Below, piece by piece: positions 16,596 through 25,596 of a stretch of 41,920 nucleotides of DNA. The stretch spans positions 1 to 41,920 of the forward strand of contig NZ_LSZO01000034.1 in the NCBI RefSeq assembly GCF_001580025.1. Reading direction: 5' to 3'. This stretch comes from Ventosimonas gracilis. GTDB taxonomy: Bacteria; Pseudomonadota; Gammaproteobacteria; Pseudomonadales; Pseudomonadaceae. Made by a program: the position numbers and the translations under genes. Positions within the stretch are counted from its first letter, which is position 1. Each line of letters starts with the position of its first letter. Under the pieces are notes generated by a model, which did not search any database, was not told the DNA's origin, and worked only from the letters and a program-made list of their open reading frames with translations.

Positions 16596-18419
16596 ATGAA
16601 TGCAAAAAATATACTGCAGCTGCTTTCCATCCTGTTACTGAGCCCATTGATCCCAGCCTTTGCCGGGGACTGGACACCACCGCGTTACTACTATGAAGCG
16701 CCGCAATCATTAGATGCCTTTAAAACATCACAAGCCCTGGCAAAAAAAGGCGATGCTCTGGCGCAATATTCCCTTTGCCTCGCCTATCGTTTCGGCAAAT
16801 ATGTCCAAGAAAACACTGAGAGCACCTTATTCTGGTGCAAAAAAGCAGCCGATCAAGGATTAGCGCAAGCGCAAAACTACTTGGGTTATATGTATCTCAA
16901 TGGCAACATGGTAAAAAAAGATTACGCCCAAGCCCTACACTGGTTTCAAATCGCCAACGCGCAAAATTATAAGGATGCCCAATATTATCTGGGACAAATG
17001 TACGACTACGCCTTAGGCGTAAACCCTGACCATGACAAAGCCATTTATTTATATCAATTATCCGCCGCGCAAAACGATCACTACGCAAAAAAGGCACTGG
17101 ATGAGATCCGGCAAAGATACCGCAACTTTGAAAAAAACCTGCCGTGGGCAAGACAGGGGGATAGAGACGCTCAGTGGCACAATAGCGCGGCATGCTTTGG
17201 CCTCGCCTACCGTTACCGTGAACTAGTCATCCGCGAAGAATGTAGTGAGGCGATAGACTGGCTGACCTCAGCGGCAGAACAAGGCGACAGCTTCTCACAA
17301 CGCTATCTTGCCGAGTTTTATCTGCAGGGCAAACACGTAGAACAGAATTACCAAAAAGCACTCTACCTTTTTCAACGGGCTGCAGAACAAGGCAATTCTG
17401 ATGCGCAGCGCTTTATTGGCACCCTGTATGAAAAAGGCCTTGGCGTAGACAAAAACCAGAACGAGGCCGAACGCTGGTATCAATTAGCCAGCGAACGCGG
17501 GGATTACTACCGTTACTCCGATCAAGCGCCGTACTTATACGAAGCCTTTAAAGAATCACAAGCCTTGGCAAAAAAAGGCGATGCTCTGGCGCAATATACC
17601 CTTTGCCTCGCCTATCGTTTCGGCAAACATGTCCGAAAAAACGCTGAGAGTGCCTTACTCTGGTGCAAAAAAGCAGCCGATCAAGAATTACCGCAAGCGC
17701 AAAACTTTTTGGGTTATATGTATCTCAAGGGCTACATGGTAAAACAAGATTACGCCCAAGCCCTACACTGGTTTCAACTCGCCAGCGCACAACATTATAG
17801 GGATGCCCAATATTATCTGGGACACATGTATGACTACGGTTGGGGGGTAAACCCTGACCATGACAAAGCCATTCACTTATATCAATTATCCGTCGCGCAA
17901 AACTATGCCTTCGCAAAAAACGCACTGTATGACATCCGGCGAAGATACCGCCACTTTGAAAAAAACCTGCCGCTGGCAAGACAGGGGGATAAAATGGTGC
18001 AGTGGCACCATAGTTCGGCATGCCTTCACATCTACCGTAATAAAATCATCCACAAAGAATGTAGTGAGGCGATAAACTGGCTGACCTCAGCGGCAGAACA
18101 AGGCCACTGGCTCTCACAACTCCATCTTGCCCAGTTTTATCTGCAGGGCAAGCACGTAGAACAGAATTACCAAAAAGCACTCTACTTTTTTCAACGGGCT
18201 GTAGTGCAAGAGCCAGGCGATTCTCGTTCGCTGGATGCGCAGTACCTTATTGGCACCCTGTATGAAAAAGGTCTTGGCACAGACAAAAACCTGGGCGAGG
18301 CCATTCGCTGGTATCAATTAGCCGCTAAACGCGGGCATCCGGAAGCAAGCCGCGCACTGAAGCGAATCCACCAAGGCCCCCTTAGAAAATGGTTTTCAAA
18401 AACCTTTCTGGGGCACTGA
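16596..18419 (+). CDS. Secreted Sel1-repeat protein B, internally duplicated
   Basis: A 607-residue protein with the same signal peptide as its neighbour (MNAKN-, ending PAFAG) and two successive copies of the whole repeat module. The first spans about residues 26-305 and the second about 306-607, beginning again with ALAKKGDALAQYTLCLAYRFGK. Each module carries some seven Sel1 repeats. The second module lacks a signal peptide and follows the first in frame, as if two tandem genes had fused. The ATG at 16596 has TTGAGG before it, exactly as in protein A; the longer frame from 16404 runs into protein A's end. Probably periplasmic or secreted; function unknown. Confidence 0.85.
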   Translation: MNAKNILQLLSILLLSPLIPAFAGDWTPPRYYYEAPQSLDAFKTSQALAKKGDALAQYSLCLAYRFGKYVQENTESTLFWCKKAADQGLAQAQNYLGYMYLNGNMVKKDYAQALHWFQIANAQNYKDAQYYLGQMYDYALGVNPDHDKAIYLYQLSAAQNDHYAKKALDEIRQRYRNFEKNLPWARQGDRDAQWHNSAACFGLAYRYRELVIREECSEAIDWLTSAAEQGDSFSQRYLAEFYLQGKHVEQNYQKALYLFQRAAEQGNSDAQRFIGTLYEKGLGVDKNQNEAERWYQLASERGDYYRYSDQAPYLYEAFKESQALAKKGDALAQYTLCLAYRFGKHVRKNAESALLWCKKAADQELPQAQNFLGYMYLKGYMVKQDYAQALHWFQLASAQHYRDAQYYLGHMYDYGWGVNPDHDKAIHLYQLSVAQNYAFAKNALYDIRRRYRHFEKNLPLARQGDKMVQWHHSSACLHIYRNKIIHKECSEAINWLTSAAEQGHWLSQLHLAQFYLQGKHVEQNYQKALYFFQRAVVQEPGDSRSLDAQYLIGTLYEKGLGTDKNLGEAIRWYQLAAKRGHPEASRALKRIHQGPLRKWFSKTFLGH

Positions 18420-18469
18420 CAGATGGATGGATATTGCAAAAACGCCATTTTCCAGCAAGCCCTATCATC
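18417..18469. repeat. Direct repeat at the end of Sel1 unit 2
   Basis: Second copy of the 53-bp segment at 16483-16535, here leading directly into the tsaB start. Being next to tsaB, it is probably the original location, with the other copy made by duplication. Confidence 0.8.
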
Positions 18470-18473
18470 CCTT

Positions 18474-19169
18474 ATGAAACGACACCCTCTCCCCACCCTG
18501 CTCGCCCTTGATACCGCCACCGAAGCCTGTTCGGTCGCTTTACTTCACCAAGGGCAAATCCTTACCCACTATGAAGTGATTCCGCGTCTGCACGCGGGGC
18601 GCCTGCTGCCAATGCTGCAAACCCTGTTAAGTGAAGCCGGTATTGCCTTAAATGCCGTGGACAGCATCGCCTTTGGCCGCGGCCCTGGTGCGTTTACCGG
18701 TGTGCGCATTGCCGCCTCAGTCGCGCAGGGCCTGGCGTTTGCCTTGAACTGCCCGCTGCTGCCTATCTCCAACCTCGCCGCCCTCGCCCAGCGCGCCCTG
18801 CGCGAGCACGGTGCAGAACAAGTCGCCGCCGCCATTGATGCGCGCATCGGCGAGCTTTACTTTGGCTGCTATCGCTTTGAGCAGGGCGAAATGCGCCTGC
18901 AAGGTATGGAAGCGGTACTGCCACCGGCGCAGGCCAGGCTGCCGCGCACGGCAAACGGTGACTGGTTCGGTGCGGGCAGTGGCTGGTCGGTAGCAGGCGG
19001 CCATCAACAACTGGCGTTAATCACGCATAAAGACGCATCACTGTTGCCACATGCCGAAGATATTTTGCATCTGGCGCAACGCGCCTTGGCTAGAGGCGAA
19101 CAAATCCCCGCTGAACAGGCGCAGCCGGTTTATCTGCGCGATAAAGTCACCAGCAAACCTGCGCCTTAA
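18474..19169 (+). CDS. tsaB: tRNA threonylcarbamoyladenosine synthesis protein TsaB
   Basis: A 231-residue ASKHA-fold protein that pairs with TsaD (and TsaE) to make t6A at position 37 of ANN-decoding tRNAs. Family marks are LLALDTATEACSVAL at the N-terminus, the GAGRLLPML-like helix (HAGRLLPMLQTLL), GRGPGAFTGVRI at about 70-81, and AAIDARIGELYFG near 120. The ATG at 18474 starts just before the conserved LALDTAT; the longer frame comes from the duplicated Sel1 tail. It is next to bpt, separated by 41 bp. Confidence 0.93.
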   Translation: MKRHPLPTLLALDTATEACSVALLHQGQILTHYEVIPRLHAGRLLPMLQTLLSEAGIALNAVDSIAFGRGPGAFTGVRIAASVAQGLAFALNCPLLPISNLAALAQRALREHGAEQVAAAIDARIGELYFGCYRFEQGEMRLQGMEAVLPPAQARLPRTANGDWFGAGSGWSVAGGHQQLALITHKDASLLPHAEDILHLAQRALARGEQIPAEQAQPVYLRDKVTSKPAP

Positions 19170-19210
19170 AATAGACTTACAATAAGACGCATACCCTGCC
19201 AAGGTTTGCC

Positions 19211-19939
19211 ATGACCGATTTAACTCAATGCCGTTTTTTTATTAGCAAGCCTTCGCCTTGCGGTTATTTGCCGGGGCAACAGGCCAGCAATTTATTGTTT
19301 GACCCGCGCGAGACGGTGGATGCTGAACGGTTTATGCAGCTTTGTGAATGTGGCTTTCGCCGCAGCGGTGAACAGTTTTATCGCCCGCGTTGCCAAAGTT
19401 GCAATGCCTGCATGCCGCTGCGGGTAGTGGCCAATGAGTTTGTGCCTAATCGACAGCAAAAACGCAATCTAAAGCGTAATGCCGATTTAACCCTGCATAT
19501 TACAAAACCACGTTTTACGGATGAATATTACGATCTCTACGCGCGTTATATCGAGGGTAAACACGCCGATGGCGATATGTACCCGGCAAGCCCTGAGCAG
19601 TTTTCCAGATTTTTATTAAACCCATTGCCGTTTTCCCGCTTTTATGAGTTTCGTAAAGAAGAGCGCTTATTGGCGGTCGCGGTGACCGATGAGCTGCCGC
19701 GCGGATTAACCGCCGTTTATACCTTTTACGAGCCGAATGAAGAACAGCGCAGTCTGGGTCGCTTTGCGATTTTGAGCCAAATCAATCAATGCAAACGCTT
19801 AGGATTGCATGCGCTGTATTTGGGTTATTTCATCCGCCAATGCCGCAAAATGAATTACAAAACCGAATACCGCCCCATCCAAATGATGATGCACAGCCAT
19901 CATTGGTATCGCTATAGCGAAAAAGCACTCGCCGATTAA
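19211..19939 (+). CDS. bpt: Aspartate/glutamate leucyltransferase (Bpt)
   Basis: A 242-residue leucyl/phenylalanyl-type transferase of the ATE1-like family. It moves leucine from Leu-tRNA to the N-terminus of proteins starting with Asp or Glu, marking them for ClpAP under the N-end rule. The N-terminal cysteine set CGYLPGQ (residue 18), CECGFRR, and [11 protein letters not shown] (about 60-70) and the C-terminal [19 protein letters not shown] block are typical. The ATG at 19211 is followed by TDLTQCRFF. Annotated as ate in some genomes, but bacterial members of this form are Bpt. Confidence 0.93.
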   Translation: MTDLTQCRFFISKPSPCGYLPGQQASNLLFDPRETVDAERFMQLCECGFRRSGEQFYRPRCQSCNACMPLRVVANEFVPNRQQKRNLKRNADLTLHITKPRFTDEYYDLYARYIEGKHADGDMYPASPEQFSRFLLNPLPFSRFYEFRKEERLLAVAVTDELPRGLTAVYTFYEPNEEQRSLGRFAILSQINQCKRLGLHALYLGYFIRQCRKMNYKTEYRPIQMMMHSHHWYRYSEKALAD

Positions 19940-19970
19940 ATGCAAATTAAATACAAACAAGGGAAACAAC

Positions 19971-20135
19971 ATGCCTTGGTACGCTTGGTTAATCATAATT
20001 TTGGCACTGGGTTTGCCGCTGTCTTCCCTATTGTTATTGCGCGATAGCGCAAAGAAATTACCCTTATCTAAAGAACAATTAGAGCGTATTAAACAACGTA
20101 ATCGAGAACAGGACGCTTTGGATAAAGAGCGCTAG
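19971..20135 (+). CDS. DUF2897 family small membrane protein
   Basis: A 54-residue peptide with one N-terminal membrane helix (about 3-23, WYAWLIIILALGLPLSSLLLL) and a charged tail (RDSAKKLPLSKEQLERIKQRN). This pattern matches the DUF2897 family as I recall it from Pseudomonas. AAGGGAAA lies seven bases before the ATG. It is probably co-transcribed with bpt (31-bp gap) and ends two bases before the convergent MocR gene. Function unknown; inner membrane predicted. Confidence 0.75.
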   Translation: MPWYAWLIIILALGLPLSSLLLLRDSAKKLPLSKEQLERIKQRNREQDALDKER

Positions 20136-20137
20136 CC

Positions 20138-21574
20138 CTAACCTCCCTGTCCAAGCTGCGCGGCCAATCGGCCTAGCGTCATCAGCGCCCACTGCGCCTC
20201 GCGCTCCCAGGGCACGGCGCAGTTAATCCTAAGGCAATGGTTGAACTGTTCGGTATTGCTGAAAATCATCCCTGGCGCAATGCTGATACCTTGGTCAAGC
20301 GCACGCAGATGCAGCGCTTTGGTTTCGATACCGCGCGGCAGGCTCACCCAAAGAATAAAGCCGCCTTCGGGGCGGCTGATTTGTGTGCCGTCTGGAAAAT
20401 ACTCCTGCACTGCCAGTTGGAATTGCGTCAGGTTTTTGCGGTATTCCTGCCGGATTTGCCGCAAATGGCGCTCAAAGCCGCCGTTTTCCAGATAAGCCGC
20501 CACGCCCATTTGCGTGACGCTGCATGCCGAATGGGTACTGAAGGTTTGCAGCCGCTGGATTTGTCCCTGCCATTTGCCCGCAATCAACCAGCCGATGCGC
20601 AGCCCCGGTGCCAGTGTCTTGGTAAAGGATGAGCAATACAGCACGCGACTATCGCTATCTTGCGCTTTAAGGACGCGGCTTTTGCCTGGCTCAAACATGA
20701 GCTCGCCGAAAATATCGTCCTCGACCAGCGGCAAATCAAACTCTTGGCACAGACGCAAAAGCTGCTGCTGGCGTTCGGGCGGCATGCTCGCACCCAACGG
20801 GTTGGACAGCCTTGAGGCCAGCACCAGCGCTTTGATCGGCCACTGCGTCGCGGCCAGGCGCAGCGCCTCCAGACTTAATCCGCTTTGCGGGTCACAGGGG
20901 ATTTCAATCACCTTAAGCCCAAGCAAATCAGCCAGTTGCAACAGGCCGTAATAGGCGGGCGACTCGGTTGCAATTAAATCGCCGGGGCTGGTCAACACGC
21001 GCAGCGACATTTGCAGCGCCTCTACACAGCCGTGAGTGACGATAACCTCGCCCGGGTCTACCACAACGCCCGCATCACGCATGCGGATGACGATTTGCCG
21101 ACGCAGCGGCTCAAAGCCGGGGCTGAACATATAGCCAAAAGCCTGCCCGCCATGAAAGCGCGTGACCTTGTAAAGCTGCTGATGCAGCGCCCTAAGCGGC
21201 AGATAGTCGCCGTGCGGCACCGCCGTGCCGAGCGGGAAAGCACCGGCGCGACGTGATTCGGCGAGCACCTTGGCAATAATGCTGGCGCGAGTGACCAGCG
21301 AAGGCGGCTCAACTTTAGCCATGTTCGGCGCGGGTGCGGTCAAGGCTTGGCTTTCGCCCACCTGCTCGCGCACGTAATAGCCCGACTGCGGACGGGCGCG
21401 AATCAGTCCTTGGTCTTCGAGCCGTGCATAAGCCTGTAATACCGTGGCGTGACTGACATTAAGCTGCTGGCTTAACTTGCGCACCGAAGGCACTTTTTCC
21501 CCCGGCCGATACACGCCACGCTGAATGTCAGCTTCCAATTGTCGGGCGATTTTCTGGTACAGCAGGGCAGTCAT
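20138..21574 (-). CDS. MocR-type GntR/aminotransferase-fold transcription regulator
   Basis: A 478-residue regulator with an N-terminal winged helix (about 1-72: YQKIARQLEADIQRGVYRPGEKVPSVRKL, then VSHATVLQAYARLE) joined to a fold-type I aminotransferase-like domain. The PLP-binding lysine is in SSFTKTLAPGLRIGW near residue 310, preceded by the SRLSNPLGASM loop. MocR proteins sense PLP plus an amine or amino acid and often control a neighbouring transporter or amine catabolism. It is the last gene of a leftward row after the aminopeptidase, but 99 bp separate them and a perfect 22-bp palindrome sits in that gap, so it may have its own regulated promoter. The ligand is unknown. Confidence 0.9.
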   Translation of the reverse strand: MTALLYQKIARQLEADIQRGVYRPGEKVPSVRKLSQQLNVSHATVLQAYARLEDQGLIRARPQSGYYVREQVGESQALTAPAPNMAKVEPPSLVTRASIIAKVLAESRRAGAFPLGTAVPHGDYLPLRALHQQLYKVTRFHGGQAFGYMFSPGFEPLRRQIVIRMRDAGVVVDPGEVIVTHGCVEALQMSLRVLTSPGDLIATESPAYYGLLQLADLLGLKVIEIPCDPQSGLSLEALRLAATQWPIKALVLASRLSNPLGASMPPERQQQLLRLCQEFDLPLVEDDIFGELMFEPGKSRVLKAQDSDSRVLYCSSFTKTLAPGLRIGWLIAGKWQGQIQRLQTFSTHSACSVTQMGVAAYLENGGFERHLRQIRQEYRKNLTQFQLAVQEYFPDGTQISRPEGGFILWVSLPRGIETKALHLRALDQGISIAPGMIFSNTEQFNHCLRINCAVPWEREAQWALMTLGRLAAQLGQGG

Positions 21575-21619
21575 GGGCTATCTATCAAACGCTGCAACGG
21601 GCAAGCCCGCATTCTGCCA

Positions 21620-21641
21620 CAAACTGTACCGGTACAGTTTG
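21620..21641. promoter_or_regulatory. Perfect 22-bp palindrome, probable MocR operator
   Basis: The core AAACTGTACCGGTACAGTTT (21621-21640) is a perfect palindrome, extended one base on each side (C...G). It lies 46 bp before the MocR start. On the minus strand a CAGAAT -10-like box falls 16 bp after a hexamer within the palindrome, so a bound dimer would cover the -35 region. The length and symmetry suit a winged-helix dimer; which regulator binds is inferred from position only. Confidence 0.65.
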
Positions 21642-21673
21642 CTGCTCTGTTTCTCACAAGCAGCAGCGGGAAG

Positions 21674-22771
21674 TCAGCTAAATGACTGCCCAATCAATTG
21701 CTTAAGTCGCTGCCCGCACAGGGCGCGGCACAGCCCGATGGGCTTTTGCATGGGCGTGTCGATAGCGGCCAGCATGGCATTGAGGATGGCCTCTTCGGTC
21801 GCCTGCACGGCGGCGAGATAGAGCGGGTCGATATACTCATCGTTCAAACAATCGAAACTAACCCGCGCCGGTGAAAGCGGCGGTAGCCGGCGAGCATTGG
21901 CGGTACTGAAGGCCAAAAAGATGTCACCGGAATTATTGCCGCCGGGCGTTCCGCCCAATGCAAGCCCAAGTCCGGCACGCTGTGCCAGCCGTTCCAGTTG
22001 ATGCGGCAACAGCGGCGCATCGGTTGCCAGAATAACGATGATGGAGCCACGTTCATCTTCCAACCCGCTCGGCGGCGGTTCGCTCCAACGCTCGCCAACC
22101 GGCACGCCAAGCACACGAAACCATTCACGTCGCCCATGATTGGCCTGCACCAGTGCGCCTAAACAGTATCGCTGCCGATCAATCTCGATAAGCCGTGAGG
22201 AGGTACCGGTACCTCCCTTAAAACCGTAGCAAATCATGCCGTTACCACCGCCGACATTACCCTCGGCGACAGCGCCGCCCTGTGCACTGTCGAGCGCGGA
22301 CAGTGCGTCGTTTTCAGTAACGTATAGGCCGTTGATGTCGTTAATCACACCGTCGTAGGTTTCTGCCACCACCGGCATCGCCCACAGATGATGTTCGATA
22401 AATTCATCTTGGTACTGCCGCAGCATCCAGCGCACCGCCGCCTGATGCAGCGTACCGACCGCATGGGTATTGCTGATACAGACCGGTCCTAGAAAATAGC
22501 CGCCGTGTTTTATCCAGTGGCTGCCGGTCATCTCGCCATTACCGTTAAGGACATGAATTCCGGCAAAAACCGGCTGCGGCGAGCGCTGATAACCGCGTGG
22601 CAAAATAGCGGTTACACCGGTTTTTATCCGCTTGCCGCTTTCAGCGATATCGTCCAGTGTGCGATAACCCACCAAAACGCCCGCCACATCGGTAATGGCA
22701 TTAAGTGGTGCGGGCGTACCAAGCAATGGCAAACCCAGTTCACGGGCGCGCGGTTTTTTGTTGATAATCAT
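21674..22771 (-). CDS. P1 family aminopeptidase (DmpA/BapA-like)
   Basis: A 365-residue peptidase of family S58. Members cleave themselves into two chains before a nucleophilic serine and act as D-aminopeptidases, beta-peptidyl aminopeptidases (for example on beta-alanyl dipeptides) or amidases. Motifs are GLPLLGTPAPLNAITDVAGVLVG at the start, LNGNGEMTGSHW near residue 75, GFKGGTGTSSR near 185, and the likely nucleophile in GGNNSGDIFLAFST near 290. There is no signal peptide, so it works in the cytoplasm, behind the importer encoded just upstream (14-bp gap). AAGGAAA lies nine bases before the ATG. Coupling to a polyamine-type transporter suggests it hydrolyses the imported compound; the substrate is not known. 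Confidence 0.88.
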   Translation of the reverse strand: MIINKKPRARELGLPLLGTPAPLNAITDVAGVLVGYRTLDDIAESGKRIKTGVTAILPRGYQRSPQPVFAGIHVLNGNGEMTGSHWIKHGGYFLGPVCISNTHAVGTLHQAAVRWMLRQYQDEFIEHHLWAMPVVAETYDGVINDINGLYVTENDALSALDSAQGGAVAEGNVGGGNGMICYGFKGGTGTSSRLIEIDRQRYCLGALVQANHGRREWFRVLGVPVGERWSEPPPSGLEDERGSIIVILATDAPLLPHQLERLAQRAGLGLALGGTPGGNNSGDIFLAFSTANARRLPPLSPARVSFDCLNDEYIDPLYLAAVQATEEAILNAMLAAIDTPMQKPIGLCRALCGQRLKQLIGQSFS

Positions 22772-22785
22772 ATAGTTATTTCCTT

Positions 22786-23607
22786 TTAACGACTTTGCCT
22801 GCTGCGAAAATACAAGCCAAGCGCTGCAATCAATAATGAAGCAAGCAACAATAACGTCGCAATGGCGTTGATTTCCGGCTTTATACCGCGCCTAATCATG
22901 CCGTAAATAAAAACCGGCAAAGTAGTTGAATCCACACCGGCAATAAAATAGGTAATGACCAAATCATCCATTGAAATAATAAATGCCAGTAACGCCCCGC
23001 CAATTACCCCGGGCAAAATTTGCGGCAAGGTAATGCGCCGAAAGGTTATCCAGGGGGATGCACCCAAATCAGCAGAGGCCTCTTCAAGCTGCGTATTCAT
23101 CCCCGCCAAACGGGCGCTGACGACAATAAAGACATAACTGATTAAAAATGTGCAGTGGCCAATAATAATGGAGACTTTGCCCAGCGGCAGCCCCACACTG
23201 ATAAAGAAAATCAGCAAGGCAATACCCAGCACAATATCCGGCATCAACATTGGCATAAACAACAATAGGCGGTACAGCGATTTAAGGCGAAAACGAAAAC
23301 GCGCCAGGGTTAATGCGGTTAATGTGCCGACAGCCGTTGAAATCAGCGTAGTAAAAAACGCCACGGTTAAACTGCTGCGCAGTGACGCGAGCAATTGGCT
23401 TGTTGATTCCAGATACAGCGCATTTTCACTTAGGTTATTGGATAGACCAAAGATGGAGCGATACCAGTCCAGGCTAGCGCCGCTCCACACCATCATATTG
23501 ATGGGATTGGCGTTAAATGAATAAAATACAATCAGCGCAATCGGCAAATACAAAAAGATAAAAAACAGTAGAGCAAAGCTGCCGAGTATCCGCCGCAACC
23601 CATTCAT
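22786..23607 (-). CDS. Polyamine-type ABC transporter permease, PotC/PotI class
   Basis: A 273-residue inner-membrane permease with about six membrane helices and the cytoplasmic EAA loop (EEASADLGASPWITFRRITLPQILPG) near residues 170-195 that contacts the ATPase. The NANPINMMVWSG stretch after the first helix is typical of the PotC/PotI class. Its ATG overlaps the preceding permease stop (ATGA), so the two are coupled. Part of the leftward operon that includes two binding proteins, an ATPase and a P1 peptidase. Confidence 0.92.
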   Translation of the reverse strand: MNGLRRILGSFALLFFIFLYLPIALIVFYSFNANPINMMVWSGASLDWYRSIFGLSNNLSENALYLESTSQLLASLRSSLTVAFFTTLISTAVGTLTALTLARFRFRLKSLYRLLLFMPMLMPDIVLGIALLIFFISVGLPLGKVSIIIGHCTFLISYVFIVVSARLAGMNTQLEEASADLGASPWITFRRITLPQILPGVIGGALLAFIISMDDLVITYFIAGVDSTTLPVFIYGMIRRGIKPEINAIATLLLLASLLIAALGLYFRSRQSR

Positions 23608-24485
23608 CTGCTAACCTCGCCTTGTTCATGACGGCTTTGCAGCAATACGTAAAGTGTTAAACAGAGCAATACCGCCGCCATCAGCAGCATGGCGAGTGCT
23701 GCGCCAAACGGCCAATTACGAGCGGAAAGAAACTGCTGCTCGACCAATGAACCAATCATTAAAACCCGTGCGCCGCCTAATAATGAAGGCACGATAAAGT
23801 TGCCAAGGCTGGGGATAAAGACCAACAAAGAGCCTGCGGCAATACCCGGTAAAGTTAACGGCAAGGTTATCCGCCAAAAGCTCTGCAGGCGGCTTGCGCC
23901 CAAATCGGATGAGGCTTCCAGCAGGCTCGGGTTGAGTTTTTCGACGCTGGCATACAGTGGCATAAACATAAAAGGCACGAGGATGTAACACAGGCCAATC
24001 AGTACCGAACCTTCACGGTACATTAAGTCAAACGGCTCTGTGCCACCTGTGGCAAGCCAAAGGCTGTTGATAAAACCGCTCGGGCGCAAAATTAAAAGCC
24101 AAGCGTAAAGGCGTACAATCAAACTGGTAAAAAACGGCAAAGTAATTAAAAACAAACAGAAGTTGCGCATGCGTTGCGGCTGGCGAGCCACCCAAAAAGC
24201 CATCGGATAGCACAGCAGCAAACAACAAACCACAGTCATCAGCGCAAGTTTGAGCGAGCGCACAATAATGGCGAGGTAAACCGGGTCAAAATCCTCATAA
24301 GTGCCATCGGCAAAGCCCAGCACGCGACCAAAGTTATCGGGATAGAACTGCCACTCCACACCGCCATAAACGCCCGGCTCCAAAAAACTGTATAGCGCCA
24401 TAATGCCAAGCGGCAGCAGGAAGAACAGGCCAACGACCAAGCTGACCGGCAGCAGCCGCAGCGCCAACGCCGCTCGCTTATGCAC
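23604..24485 (-). CDS. Polyamine-type ABC transporter permease, PotB/PotH class
   Basis: A 293-residue permease with a hydrophobic N-terminal segment (VSLVVGLFFLLPLGIMALYSF), six helices, and an EAA loop (EASSDLGASRLQSFWRITLPLTLPG). The start is assigned to GTG at 24485, inside the last codons of the ATPase gene (GTGCATAA, 8-nt overlap); the much longer open frame upstream is the ATPase read in another frame. This start gives the family length. It pairs with the PotC-class permease by a 4-nt overlap. Confidence 0.9.
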   Translation of the reverse strand: MHKRAALALRLLPVSLVVGLFFLLPLGIMALYSFLEPGVYGGVEWQFYPDNFGRVLGFADGTYEDFDPVYLAIIVRSLKLALMTVVCCLLLCYPMAFWVARQPQRMRNFCLFLITLPFFTSLIVRLYAWLLILRPSGFINSLWLATGGTEPFDLMYREGSVLIGLCYILVPFMFMPLYASVEKLNPSLLEASSDLGASRLQSFWRITLPLTLPGIAAGSLLVFIPSLGNFIVPSLLGGARVLMIGSLVEQQFLSARNWPFGAALAMLLMAAVLLCLTLYVLLQSRHEQGEVSR

Positions 24486-25587
24486 TGGATGCCTCCAACC
24501 AATGCGCCGACTGCGGCGCGTACCACAGTCTGATCGCTTGCCCAACTTGCAGGGCGATTTGCCGCGCCGTATCACTGACGGTGGCCTTAACCGCAAGGCC
24601 ATGTTCGCTGCGTACCAGCAATTCAAAATCCTTGCCAAGAAACATCCATTGCTCCACCTGCCCACGCAACTGGGCGTAGCCTTCTCCCGGGCAGGTCAAA
24701 TAAAACTGTTCCGGTCGCAACAATAGTTGCCCTTGCCGCCCAATCGTTAAACCGCTCTGCTTGCCCAGCCAAAAACGCTCGCCGCTTTGATGCACAAGCT
24801 CAGCACCCTGTGCGGTGATGTTCTGCACCTGTAGCGGATACAGGTTACTGTCGCCGATAAATCCGGCGACAAAGGCATTGGCCGGACGGTCGTAAATCTG
24901 CGCGGGCGCGCCACTTTGCTGGATGCGCCCGCCGTTTAACACAACGATACGGTCGCTCATGGTCAACGCTTCTTCTTGGTCGTGGGTGACGAAGACAAAG
25001 GCAATCCCGAGCTCATGCTGCAAATGCTTTAACTCGCGCTGCATGGTTTGGCGCAGTTTGCGGTCGAGCGCGGACAGCGGCTCATCCAGCAAAAGCAGCG
25101 CCGGGCGGTCTACCAGCGCCCGCGCCAGTGCTACACGCTGCTGCTGGCCACCAGAAAGCTGCGCCGGTTTACGCCTTTGCATACCGGCAAGCCCGACCAA
25201 TTCCAGAACCTCGCCCACCCGTCGGTTGCGCTGCGCCTTGGCTACGCCGCGCACATCCAGCGCATAGCCAACATTGGCCTCAAGGTTCATGTGCGGAAAC
25301 AGTGCGTAGCTCTGAAATACCGTGTGTACCGGCCGCAAGTGCGGCGGTACGCCTTGCATGGAGCGTCCCTGAATACGCAGTTCACCGCTATCGAGCGGCT
25401 CAAATCCGCTGATGGCTCGCAGCAATGTGGTCTTGCCGCAACCGGAAGGCCCCAGCAGGGTGACAAACTCACCCTCAGCAACGATCAGGTTTACCCCGTC
25501 CAACGCTTGCACCAAGCCGCCTTCCGGCGTGCGAAAGCACTTGACCGCATCACAGACTTCAACGACATCCGCCATTACGCCACTCAT
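24478..25587 (-). CDS. Polyamine-type ABC transporter ATPase, PotA/PotG class
   Basis: A 369-residue ATP-binding protein: Walker [10 protein letters not shown] (near 46-54), Q-loop VFQSYALFPHMN, signature [15 protein letters not shown], Walker B LLLLDEPLSALD, and H-loop VFVTHDQEEAL. A TOBE-like C-terminal regulatory domain follows from about 280. It overlaps the downstream permease gene and starts 10 bp after the binding-protein gene. An ATG at 25575 is an alternative start. It powers the importer formed with the two permeases. Confidence 0.92.
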   Translation of the reverse strand: MSGVMADVVEVCDAVKCFRTPEGGLVQALDGVNLIVAEGEFVTLLGPSGCGKTTLLRAISGFEPLDSGELRIQGRSMQGVPPHLRPVHTVFQSYALFPHMNLEANVGYALDVRGVAKAQRNRRVGEVLELVGLAGMQRRKPAQLSGGQQQRVALARALVDRPALLLLDEPLSALDRKLRQTMQRELKHLQHELGIAFVFVTHDQEEALTMSDRIVVLNGGRIQQSGAPAQIYDRPANAFVAGFIGDSNLYPLQVQNITAQGAELVHQSGERFWLGKQSGLTIGRQGQLLLRPEQFYLTCPGEGYAQLRGQVEQWMFLGKDFELLVRSEHGLAVKATVSDTARQIALQVGQAIRLWYAPQSAHWLEASSA

Positions 25588-25596
25588 ACCTGCGGC

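Noticed and set aside
24486-24665. N-terminal extension of the PotB-class permease by 60 residues
   Set aside because: This part is the ATPase gene in another frame; the GTG at 24485 gives the normal permease length and overlaps the ATPase stop.
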